Assembly (NCBI RefSeq): GCF_002288925.2
Contig: NW_022098021.1
Span: 28,733,316-28,797,315, forward strand
DNA: 64,000 bases
Origin: Delphinapterus leucas
Lineage: Eukaryota > Chordata > Mammalia > Artiodactyla > Monodontidae
Direction: 5' to 3'
Shown: in pieces, positions 12,865 to 22,293 of the stretch
How the letters are laid out: the number at the start of each line of letters is the position of its first letter
Numbering within the stretch: the stretch's first letter is position 1
Translations under genes and position numbers: made by a program
The notes under the pieces: generated by a model
What the model was told of the DNA's origin: nothing
Database searches by the model: none
Seen by the model: only the letters and a program-made list of their open reading frames with translations

Positions 12865-13076
12865 TTTTTTTTTTTTTTTTTTGCGGTGCGCGGGCCTCTC
12901 ACTGTTGCGGCCTCTCCTGTTATGGAGCACAGGCTCCGGACGCGCAGGCTCAGCAACCATGGCTCACGGGCCCAGCCGCTCCGCGGCATGTGGGATCCTC
13001 CCGGACCGGGGCACAAACCCACATCTCCTGCATCGGCAGGCGGACTCTCAACCACGGCGCCACCAGGGAAACCCTG
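12865..13076 (-). mobile_element. CHR-type SINE (minus), well preserved
   Basis: A long T-run (from about 12861) is followed by GCGGTGCGCGGGCCTCTCAC and continues to the reverse complement of the head, CCACCAGGGAAACC. AAATGCTTTT flanks it on both sides (12855-12864 and 13077-13086). Many CpGs remain, which suggests a young copy. The tRNA-like head carries the pol III A and B boxes in reverse complement. Confidence 0.95.
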
Positions 13077-13089
13077 AAATGCTTTTAAT

Positions 13090-13490
13090 ATATATTTTTA
13101 AACATATTTATTGTTGTATAATTGCTTAACAATGGTGTGTTAGTTTCTGCTGTATAAAAAAGAGAATCAGGGGCTTCCCTGGTGGCACAGTGGTTGGGAG
13201 TCCGCCTGCTGATGCAGGGGACACGGGTTCGTGCCCTGGTCTGGGAAGATCCCACATGCCATGGAGCAGCTGGGCCCGTGAGCCATAGCTGCTGAGTCTG
13301 CGCGTCCAGAGCCTGTGCTCCGCAACGGGAGAGGCCACAACAGTGAGAGGTCCGGTAACTGAAAAAAAAAAAAAAGAGAGAGAAAATCAGCTATACGTAT
13401 ACATATATCGCCATAGCCCATATCCACCCCTCTAGGTGGTCAAAAACACTAAGCTGTCCCCCCTGTGCTATGCAGCTGCTTCCTACTAAT
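13090..13490 (-). mobile_element. Short L1 3' end (5'-truncated), split by a SINE
   Basis: The segment around 13100-13170 (TGTATAATTGCTTAACAATG, then GTTAGTTTCTGCTGTA) and that around 13386-13490 (ATCAGCTATACGTATACATA, then CACCCCTCTAGGTGGTCA) are adjacent parts of the L1 3'UTR, minus orientation. The SINE at 13171-13370 interrupts them. Only about 200 bases of L1 are present. Confidence 0.85.
13171..13370 (+). mobile_element. CHR-type SINE (plus), nested in an L1 3' end
   Basis: Starts GGGCTTCCCTGGTGGCACAG and runs to an A-rich tail. The A box is TGGCACAGTGG-like and the B box region GGTTCGTGCCC. An imperfect target duplication is visible: AAAAAAGAGAATCAG before and AAAGAGAGAGAAAATCAG after. 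It interrupts L1 3'UTR sequence and is therefore younger than it. Confidence 0.92.
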
Positions 13491-13495
13491 TAAAA

Positions 13496-13993
13496 TGTAG
13501 CAGGATGAGCAGTAGAATTGTAATTCAGGCCCTGAGTTAGCCAAGTAAATACACAGAATGCCTTTCATTTCTTCTTTCCGATAGTTGACTTACACAGTTA
13601 AATTCCCTGAATTATGAAAAGGGAGAATACCTGAAATATCAAGCTGAATTTTTGAAAGAGTAGTGTTTTGTTTGTTGTTTTTCATATCCTACTGCTCCAA
13701 ATCTGAGGGTTTGTAGAAAGTAGTAATTATTATAGTCTCTCAAGTGTCACAGAGGGAAAATAAAGAAGAGAAATAGGTCTCCTAAGATTTTTTCAGTCAG
13801 GTAAAGGAGGATTTCATTTTGGTAACAGTCACCAAAATAGGAGTCATTGAAGTTTCGTAGGTTTTTTAATTCCCTAATTAACTTTTACACTGACTATTAA
13901 ATTACCCTCTGACTCTAATTTTGTCTATCAAATTGTTGTTAAAATTATCCCACCAAAATTTTCGGTTTTAAATGCTAACATAAACAACAAACT
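13496..13993. other. Unique spacer, nothing recognised
   Basis: About 500 bases of AT-rich DNA between two L1 insertions, without repeat signatures or frames. Confidence 0.5.
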
Positions 13994-14007
13994 AAAACAT
14001 CTGTTTT
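13994..14007. repeat. Target-site duplication, left copy (spliced-type L1)
   Basis: AAAACATCTGTTTT, matched by AAAACACCTGTTTT at 18004-18017. Confidence 0.75.
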
Positions 14008-14390
14008 GGTTTTTCTTTTTAACATTTTTATTGGAGTATAATTGCTTTACAATGCTATGTTAGTTTCTGCTACATAACAAAGCGAATCAGCTATACATAT
14101 AGATATATCTCCATATTTCCTCCCTCTTGCGTCTCCCTCCCACCCTCCCTATCCCACCCCTCTAGGTGGACACAAAGCACCGAGCTCATCTTCCTCTGCT
14201 ATGTGGCTGCTTCCCACTAGCTATCTATTTTACATTTGGTAGTGTATATATATCCATGCCAATCTCTCACTTCGTCCCAGCTTACCCTTCACCCTCCCTG
14301 TGTCCTCAAGTTCATTCTCTACATCTGCGTCTTAATTCCTGTCCTGTTCCTAGGCTCTTCAGAACTATTTCTTTTCTTTTTTTTTTTGTT

Positions 14391-16505
14391 TCCATATATA
14401 TGTGTTAGCATACGGTATTTATTTTTCTCTTTCTGACTTACTTCACTCTGTATGACAGTCTCTAGGTCCATCCACCTCATTACAAATAACTCAATTTCGT
14501 TTCTTTATATGGCTGAATAATATTCCATTATATATATGTGCCACATCTTCTTTATCCATTCATCTGTCAATGAACACTTAGGTTGCTTCCATGTCCTGGC
14601 TATTGTAAATAGTGCTGCAATGAACATTGTGGTACATGACTCTTTTTGAATTATGGTTTTCTCAAGGTATATGCCCAGAAGCGGGATTCCTGGGTCATAT
14701 GGTAGTCCTATTTTTAGTTTTCAAAGAAACCTCCATACTGTTTTCAATGGTGGTTGTATCAATTCACATTCCCACCAGCAGTGCAAGAGGGTTCCCTTTT
14801 CTCCACAGTCCCTCCAACTTTTATTGTTTGTAGACTTTTTGATGATGGCCATTCTGACCAGTGTGAGGTGATACCTCAATGTAGTTTTGATTTGCATTTC
14901 TCTAATGATTAGTGATGTTGAGCATCCTTTCATGTGTTTGTTGACAATCTGTATATCTTCTTTGGAGAAATGTCTACTTAGGTCTCCTGCCCATTTTTGG
15001 ATTGGGTTGTTTTCTTTTTATGATATTGAGCTGCATGAGCTGCTTGTATATTTTGGAGATTAATCCTTTGTCAGTTGCTTGGTTTGCAAATATTTTCTCC
15101 CATTCTGAGGGCTGTCTTTTAGTCTTGTTTATGGTTTTGTATGCTGTGCAAAAGCTTTGAAGTTTCATTAGGTCCCATTTGTTTATTTTTGTTTTAATTT
15201 CCATTTCTCTAGGCAGTGGGTCAAAAAGGATCTTCCTGTGATGTATCTCATAGAGTGTTCTGCCTATGTTTTCCTCTAAGAGTTTGATAGTGTCAGGCAT
15301 TACATTTAATTATTTTATCCATTTTGAGTTTATTTTTGTGTATGGTGTTAGGGAGTGTTTGAATTTCATTATTTTACATGTAGCTGTCCAGTTTTCCCAG
15401 CACCACTTATTGAAGAGGATGTCTTTTCTCCATTGTATATTCTTGCCTCCTTTATCAAAGATAAGGGCACCAAATATGCGTGGGTTTACCTCTGGGCTCT
15501 CTATCCTATCGCATTGATCGATATTTCTTGTTTTGTGCCAGTATCATAGTCTCTTGATTCCTGTAGCTGTGTAGTTTAGTCTGAAGTCAGGGAGCCTGAT
15601 TCCTCCGGCTCCATTTTTCTTTCTCAAGATTGCTTTAGTTATTCGGGGTGTTTTGTGTTTCCATACACATTGTGAAATTTTTGTTTTAGTTCTGTGAAAA
15701 AGGCCATTGGTAGTGTGATAGGGATTGCACTGAATCTGTAGAATGCTTTGGGTAATATAGACATTTTCACAGTGCTGATTCTCCCAAACCAAGAACGTGG
15801 TATATCTCTCCATCTGTTTGTATAATCTTTAATTTTTTTCATCAGTGTCTTATAGTTTTCTGCATACAGGTCTTTTGTCTCCTTAGGTAGGTTTATTCCA
15901 GGTATTTAATTCTTTTTGTGGCAATGATAAATGGGAGAGTTTCCTTAATTTCTTTTTCAGATTTTTCATCATTAGTGTATAGGGATGGAAGAGATTTCTG
16001 TGCATTAATTTTGTATCCTGCTGCTTTACCAAATTCATTGATTAGCTCTAGTAGTTTTCTGGTAGCATCTTTAGGATTCTCTATATATACTATCCTGTCA
16101 TCTGCAAACAGTGACAACTTTACTTCTTTTCCGATTTGGTTTCCTCTTATTTCTTTTCCTTCTCTGATTGCTGTGGCTAAAATTTCCAAAACTATGTTGA
16201 ATAATAGTGATGAGAGTTGACAACCTTGTCTTGTTCCTGATCTTAGAGGAAATGGTTTCAGTTTTTCACCATTGAGAGCGATGTTGGCTGTTGGTTTGTC
16301 ATGTATGGCCTTAATTATGTTGAGGTAGGTTCCCTCTGTGCCTACTTTCTGGAGAGGTTTTATCATAAATGGATGTTGAATTTATCAGAAGAGTTTCTGC
16401 ATCTATTGAGATGATCATATGCTTTTTCTGCTTCAATTTGTTAGCATGGTTTATCACATTGATTTGTGTATATTGAAAAATCCTTGTATTCCTAAGATAA
16501 ACCCT
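14391..16505 (-). pseudogene. L1 ORF2 remnant, endonuclease missing
   Basis: Only the reverse-transcriptase and C-terminal parts of ORF2 are present. Visible landmarks are [18 protein letters not shown] and the FADD box at about 16366-15893, and MPDTIKLLEENIGRTLYEIH at 15300-14974. Compared with the full-length plus-strand L1 at 38132-45390, the sequence corresponding to its 40870-42708 is absent here. Several frameshifts and stops break the rest. Confidence 0.85.
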
Positions 16506-16539
16506 ACTTGAATGAGAATGAGATCGAATCTGAATGAGA

Positions 16540-17320
16540 TCCTTGCTGGATAGAGTAATCTTGGTTGTAGATTTTTTCCCTTTCATCACTTTAAATATGT
16601 CCTGCCGCACCCTTGTGGCTTGCAGAGTTTCTGCTGAAAGATCAGCTGTTAACCTTATGGGGATTCCCTTGTATGATATTTACTGCTTTACTTGCTGCTT
16701 TTAATATTTTTTCTTTGTATTTAATTTTTGATAGTTTGATTAATATGTGTCTTGGTATGTTTCTACTTGAATTTATCCTGTATGGCACTCTGTTATTCCT
16801 GAACCTGATTGACTATTTCCTTTCTCATATTAGGGAAGTTTTCAACTATAAAATCTTTCAGTCCCTTTTTTTTTGTCTCTTCTTCATCTGGGTACCCTAT
16901 GATTCTAACATTGGTGCCTTTAATTGTTGTCCCAGAGGTCTCTGAGACTGTCCTCAACTATTTTCATTCTGTTTTTTCTTTTTTCTGCTCTGCAGTAGTT
17001 ATTTCCTCTCTTTTATCTTTCAGGTCACTTATCCTTTCTTCTGCCTGTTATTCTGCTATTGATTCCTTCAGGAGAATTTTTAATTTCATTCATTGTATTG
17101 TGTAGTTCATCATTGTTTGCTTGCTGTTTAGTTCCTCTAGGTCCTTGTTAAACGTTTTTGTATTTTCTCCATTTTATTTCCAAGATTTTGGATTATCTTT
17201 ACTATCATTACTCTGAATTCTTTTTATGGGTAGACTGCCTATTTCCTATTCATTTGTTTGGTCTACTGGGTTTTTAACTTGCTCCTTCATCTGCTGTGTA
17301 TTTCTCTGTCTTGTCATTTT
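16540..17320 (-). pseudogene. L1 ORF1 remnant
   Basis: Colinear with the ORF1 regions at 26434-27271 and 40070-40907. ORF1p is an RNA-binding trimeric chaperone needed for L1 retrotransposition. Here stops occur on all reading paths and only short frames remain. The boundaries are by alignment to the other copies in this window. Confidence 0.7.
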
Positions 17321-17690
17321 GCTTAACTTACTGTGTTTGGGTCTCCTTTTAGCAGGCTGTAAGCTCGTAGTTCCTGTTGTTTTTGGTGTCAGCCCCCAGT
17401 GGGTAAGGTTGGTTCAGTGGGTTGTTTAGGTTTCCAGGTGGAGGAAACTTCCTGTGTTCTGGTGGATGTGGCTGGATCTTGTCTTTCTAGTGTGCAGGAC
17501 CATGTCCAGTCGTGTGTTTTGGGGTGTCTGTGACTTTATTATGATTTTAGGCAACCTCTCTGCTAATGGGTGGGGTTGTGTTCCTGTCTTTCTAGTTGTT
17601 TGCTGTAGGGTGCCCAGCACTGTAGCTTGCTGGTCGTAGAGTGGAGCTGGGTCTTTGCATTGAGGTGGAGATCTCTGAGAGAGCTTTTGC

Positions 17691-18003
17691 CTTTTGATAT
17701 TACATGGGACCAGGAGGTCTCTGGTGCACAAATGTCCTGAACTCGGCTCTCCCCCATGAGAGGCTCAGGCCTGACACCCGGCCAGAGCACCAAGACCCTG
17801 TCAGCCACACAGCCAGCTATGTGGGTAGTTTCTTGCCTTTTGGGAAGTCTGAGGTCTTCTGCCAGCATTCAGTAGGTGTTCTGCAGGAGAGGTTCTTCAT
17901 GTAGATGTATTTTTGATGTATTTTTCGGAAAGAATGTGATCTCCATGTCTTACTCCTCTGCCATCGTGAAGCTATCCCACTCATGTATATTTAGAAGAAT
18001 ATC
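17691..18003 (-). promoter_or_regulatory. L1 5'UTR remnant with a 1.3-kb internal segment missing
   Basis: In sense orientation the leader runs to CCCACATAGCTGG and then directly into CTGTGTGGCTGACAGGG. In the full-length plus-strand copy these two blocks are separated by 1,279 bp (38298-39576) that begin GTAGGG and end TTTTCTTCTGAG. The L1 5'UTR normally carries the internal pol II promoter, so most of it would be lost here. Confidence 0.8.
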
Positions 18004-18159
18004 AAAACACCTGTTTTTGATGGATGCTAAAAAACTGTCCAAAACCACATTTCTAGCTCTATCCTCACCTAAAATCTACTAGTATATGTGCTCTTCGCAC
18101 ACTTATTATTGATTTGTATTCCTATTTCTTACACTGTTTTAATTATTTATTTGCCTTGT

Positions 18160-18425
18160 AAACACCACTTAAATATGTCAAAGGCATTTTTTCATAGACT
18201 AGTTGAAATGCTTCATGGAGATATACCTTCGTGTCCCCAACATAAGGAAATAATTTAATCCTGTGTCTACTTTCTAACCCATTAGAATGTAAACGTCATG
18301 ATAAGAAAGAGCAGATACCTTACTCACAATTTTACTTGTAATGCCTAGTGTTGAGATTAGGACAGTGTTGGCCTCCAGTAACTCTTTTGTTGAATGAATG
18401 AATGCTTGCAAGGTTGATGAAAGAA
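18160..18425 (+). repeat. L2 LINE 3'-end fragment
   Basis: Pattern ATTAGAATGTAAACGTCATG, then ACTTGTAATGCCTAGTG, then ACTCTTTTGTTGAATGAATG. This is the typical L2 tail (..agaatgtaagctc.., ..gttgaatgaatg). Confidence 0.65.
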
Positions 18426-18429
18426 TAAA

Positions 18430-18585
18430 TGATTAATGAATTCGTTTTTTTTATTGTGTATATAAGAATGAAAACTTTAAAATAGCACCAAATCAAGTTA
18501 AATTAAGCCTTTATATATATACATATTTAATATATAAAGCTTTTAATATATATATTTAATGAATATATGTATTTTAAAATTTATT
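18430..18585. repeat. AT-rich low-complexity tract
   Basis: Mostly TA-rich DNA (TATATATATACATATTTAAT), no coding content. Confidence 0.6.
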
Positions 18586-18589
18586 CATT

Positions 18590-20311
18590 TATTTTCATTG
18601 CCACATTTGTTTTGTAGTACAGTTGATTTACAATATAGTGTTAGTTTCAGGTTTAGAGCAAAGAGATCCAATTAAACATATATATATATATATATATCTT
18701 CTCTTTTTCAGATTCTTTTACCATACAGGTTATTACAAAATCTTGAGTATAGTTTGTGTGCTGTACAGTAGGTCCTTTTTGCTCATCTATTTTACACATA
18801 ATAGTGTGTATATGTTAATCTCAAATTCCTAATTTATCTCTCCCCACACTTTCCCCTTTGGTAACCATAAGTTTGTTTTCTCTGTGTGTGAGTCAATATA
18901 TGTTTTATAAATAAGACAATTTGGATCATTTTCCCCCTAGATTCCACATGTAAGCATTATCGTATGATATTTGTCTTTGTTGGCCTGACTTCACTTAGTA
19001 TGATAATCTCTAGGTCTCTCCATGTTGATGCAAATGCCATTATTTCGTTCCTTTTTAATGGCTGAATAATATTCTATTGTGTATATATTTTCTTTATCCA
19101 TTAATCTGTCTATGAATAGTTAGGTTGTTTCCATGTCTTGGCTATTCTGAATAGTGCTTCTATGAACATTGGGGTGCGTGTATCTTTTTGAATTATAGTT
19201 TTCTCTGGATATATGTCCAAGAGTGAGATCCCTGGATCACATTGTAATTTTATTTTTAGTTTTTTTAAGGAAACTCCATAGTGTTCCCCATAGTGTCTGT
19301 ACCAATTTACATTCCCACCAACAATGTAGGAGAATTCTTTTTTCTCCATGCCCTCTCCAGAATTTATTTGTAGACTGTTTGATAATGGCCATCATCACTG
19401 TGTGAAGTGATACCTCATTGTAGTTTTAAATTGCATTTCTCTAATAATTAGTGAAGTTTAACATTGTTTCATGTACCTGTTTGCCATCTGTATGACTTCT
19501 TTGGAGAAATGTCTATTTAGATCTTCTGCCCATTTTTTGATTGGGTTGTTTGCTTTTTTGATAGTGAGCTATAGGAGCCGTTTGTATATTTTGGAAATGA
19601 GTTTCTTGTTTGCCACATTATTTGCAAAACTTTTCTCCCATTCTGTATGTTGTGTTTTTGTTTTGTTTATGGTTTCCTTTGCTGTGCAAAAGGTTTTAAG
19701 TTTCATTAGGTCCAATTTGTTTGCTTTTGTTTTTATTTCCATTATTCTAGGAGACAGATCCAAAATTATATTGCTGCAATTTATTTTGAAGTGTGTTCTG
19801 CCTATATTTTCCGCTAAGGGTTTTATAGTGTCTGGCCTTACATTTAGGTCTTTAATCCATTTTGAGATTATTTTTGTGTATGGTGTTAAGGAGTGTTCTA
19901 ATTTCATTCTTTTACATGTAGTTGTCCAGTTTTCCCAGCCCCACTTATTGAAGAGACTGTCTTTTCTCCATTGTATATTCTTACCTCCTTTATCACAGAT
20001 AAGGTGACCATATGTGCGTGAGTTTATCTCTGGGCTTTCTATCCTGTTCCATTGATCTATATTTCTGTTTTTGTGCCAGTACCATACTGTCTTGATTACT
20101 GTAGCTTTGTTGCATAGTCTGAAGTCAGTGAGCCTGATTCCTTCAGCTCTGTTTTTCTTTCTCAAGATTGGTTTGGCTATTCAGGGTCTTTTGTGCTTCC
20201 ATACCAATTGTGATTTTTTTTTGCTCTAGTTCTGTAAAAAAGGCGATTGGTAATTTGATAGGGAATGCATTGAATCTGTAGATTGCCTTGCCTTGGGTAG
20301 TATAGTCATTA
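18590..20311 (-). mobile_element. Older artiodactyl-type L1, 5'-truncated, minus strand
   Basis: Begins with a 3'UTR type distinct from the young L1s: GATTTACAATATAGTGTTAG, then GTACAGTAGGTCC, then CCCTTTGGTAACCATAAGTT. This matches the L1 type shared by cetartiodactyls such as cattle. It runs through the C-terminal part of ORF2 (20165-19569: [14 protein letters not shown] positions and [18 protein letters not shown]) and stops abruptly at about 20311. More diverged than the neighbouring L1s. A (TA)n run at about 18680-18698 lies in its 3'UTR. Confidence 0.85.
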
Positions 20312-20331
20312 TTTTTTAACAAAACACTTTT

Positions 20332-20537
20332 TTTTTTTTTTTTTTGTGGTACACAGGCCTCTCACCACTGTGGCCTCTCCCGTTGTGAAGTGTAGGCTCC
20401 GGGCACACAGGCCCAGAGGCCATGGCCCATGGGCCTAGCCATTCCATGGCATGTGGAATCTTCCCAGACCGGGGCACGAACCTGTGTCCCCTGCATTGGC
20501 AGGCGGACTCTCAACCACTGCACCACCAAGAAAGCCC
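20332..20537 (-). mobile_element. CHR-type SINE (minus)
   Basis: A T-run is followed by the reverse-complement SINE body. AACAAAACACTTTT flanks it at 20318-20331 and 20538-20551, a perfect 14-bp target duplication. It inserted into the 3' end of an ancient L1. Confidence 0.95.
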
Positions 20538-20551
20538 AACAAAACACTTTT

Positions 20552-21926
20552 ATTGAGAAATAATCCATATACCATTCAGCTCACTCATTTAAAGTGTACA
20601 ATTCAATGGTTTTTGGTATAGTCTCAGACTTGGGCACCTTGATGACCGTCTAATTTTAGAATATTTTCATCACCCCAAAAGAAACCCCATTAGCGCATTA
20701 GCAGTCATTCCTCCTTTCTCCCAGCCCACCAGCCTTTGGCAACCACTAATCTGCTTTCTGCCTCTGTAGATTTTCCTATTCTAGACATTTCATATAAATG
20801 TAATCTTACAATATGTGATCTTTGGTGACTGGCTTCTTTCACTTATCATAACATTTTCAGGGTTCATCCATGTTGTGACAGGTATCAGTACTTTATTCCT
20901 TCTATGGCTAAATATCCCAACAAAGTTTATTTATCTCTTCCTCAGTTGATGGACATCTAGGTTGTTTCTACTTTTTGACTGTTATGAATAATTCTGCTTT
21001 GAACATTTGTGTGCATGTTTTTGTTTGAATGCCTGTTTTCAATTCTCTTGGCTATATGCCCAGGAGTGCTTTTGCTAAGTCATATGGAAACTCTATGTTT
21101 AGCATTTAAAGAAATTCCCAAGTTGTTTTCCAATATGGCTATATCATTTTACATTTTACCTACCAGTGGTGTATGTGTATCAATTTCTCCATATCTTCAC
21201 CAACAGTTCTTACTGTTTGCCTTTTTTATTATAGCCATCATAGTCAGTATGAACTGGTATCTCATTGTGGTTTTGATTTACATTTCCTTAGTGTTGAGTA
21301 TTTTTCCTTGTGCTTATTGGTCATTTGCATATATTCTTTGGAGAAACATCTATTCTGATCAAAAAAGTCTTTGCCCATTTTTAATTGGTTATTTTTGCAT
21401 TGTAAGCATTCTTTATGTGTTCTGAATAAAAGCGGAATATTAGATACTTTTCCAGTTATGTGGATTGTCTTTTCACTTTCTTGATGGTATTGTTTGCAGC
21501 ACAAAAGTTTAAAGTTTTAATGTATTCCAATTTACTGATATTTTTGTTACCTGTGGATTTGGAGTTCTATTGAGTAATCATTGTTTAACCCAATGTCACG
21601 AGGATTTATTCCTAAGTTTTCTTCTAAGAGTTTTGTAATTTAAATGCTTACATTTAGCTTTATAATCTATTTAAAGTTAATTTTGTTGTGTGATGTAAGG
21701 AAGAGACAAAACTTCATTCTTTTCCATGTGGATACTCAGTTTTCCCTGCATCATCTGCTGACAGACAATTGTTTTCCATTTTATTGTCTTGGCAACCTTA
21801 TTGAAAATTAACTGTCCATAAATACGAGGGTTTATTTCTGTAGTCTCATTGTTATTCCATTTATTTATATGTCTAACCTTGTACATATACAGTCTTGATT
21901 ACTGTAGCTCTGTAGTGAGATTTAAT
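20552..21926 (-). mobile_element. Ancient L1 (L1M-type) 3' part, minus strand
   Basis: The 3' end motif TTAAAGTGTACAATTCAATG, followed by a run of CACCCCAAAAGAAACCCCAT, is characteristic of old L1M tails. ORF2 C-terminal sequence follows in decayed form (21504-21262, 21886-21677). Its right part, 21031-21926, lies inside the 6,813-bp duplicated unit. A young L1 is inserted at about 21927. Confidence 0.75.
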
Positions 21927-22293
21927 TTTTTTTTTTTTAGCATCTTTGTTGGAGTATAATTGCTTTACAATGGTATGTTAGTTTCCACTGTATCACAAAG
22001 TGAATCAGCTATACATATAAACATATCCCCATGTCCCCTCCCTCTTGCATATCCCTCCCACCCTCCTGATCCCACCTCTCTAGGTGGTCACAAAGCACTA
22101 AGCTGATCTCCCTGTGCTATGTGGCTGCTTCCCAGTAGCTATCTATTTTACATTTGGTAGTGTATATATGTCAATGTTACTCTCTTGCTTTGTCTCAGCT
22201 TATCCTTCTCCCTCCAATGTCCTCAAGTCCATTCTCTACCTCTGCATCTTTATCTTATCCTGCCTCTAGGTTCTTCAGAACTTTTTTTTTTTT

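Larger units (their letters stand above)
14008..18003 (-). mobile_element. L1 LINE with both ends but two internal gaps (spliced-type 5'UTR)
   Basis: The 3' end lies at the left (TTTATTGGAGTATAATTGCT at about 14028). The 5' end lies at the right, with the leader segment ATCTCCATGTCTTACTCCTC at about 17940. The flanks AAAACATCTGTTTT (13994-14007) and AAAACACCTGTTTT (18004-18017) match at 13 of 14 bases, a target-site duplication showing that both ends are original. The element is only about 4.0 kb, against about 7.1 kb for the other full-length copies here. A 5'UTR segment of about 1.3 kb is missing at 17812/17813, with GT-AG intron-like ends. A second gap near 16505-16530 joins the end of ORF1 directly to the RT region, removing the endonuclease. 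It carries no SINE. Confidence 0.88.

Noticed and set aside
12850..13129. Overlapping frames with proline/arginine-rich proteins
   Set aside because: They are translations of a SINE body. The same peptides recur at each SINE copy in the window.
19471..20007. 178-codon plus-strand frame, the longest plus frame, looks like a membrane protein
   Set aside because: It is antisense to the L1 ORF2 C-terminal region (real L1 sense frame 20165-19569). Similar antisense frames occur in every L1 copy here.
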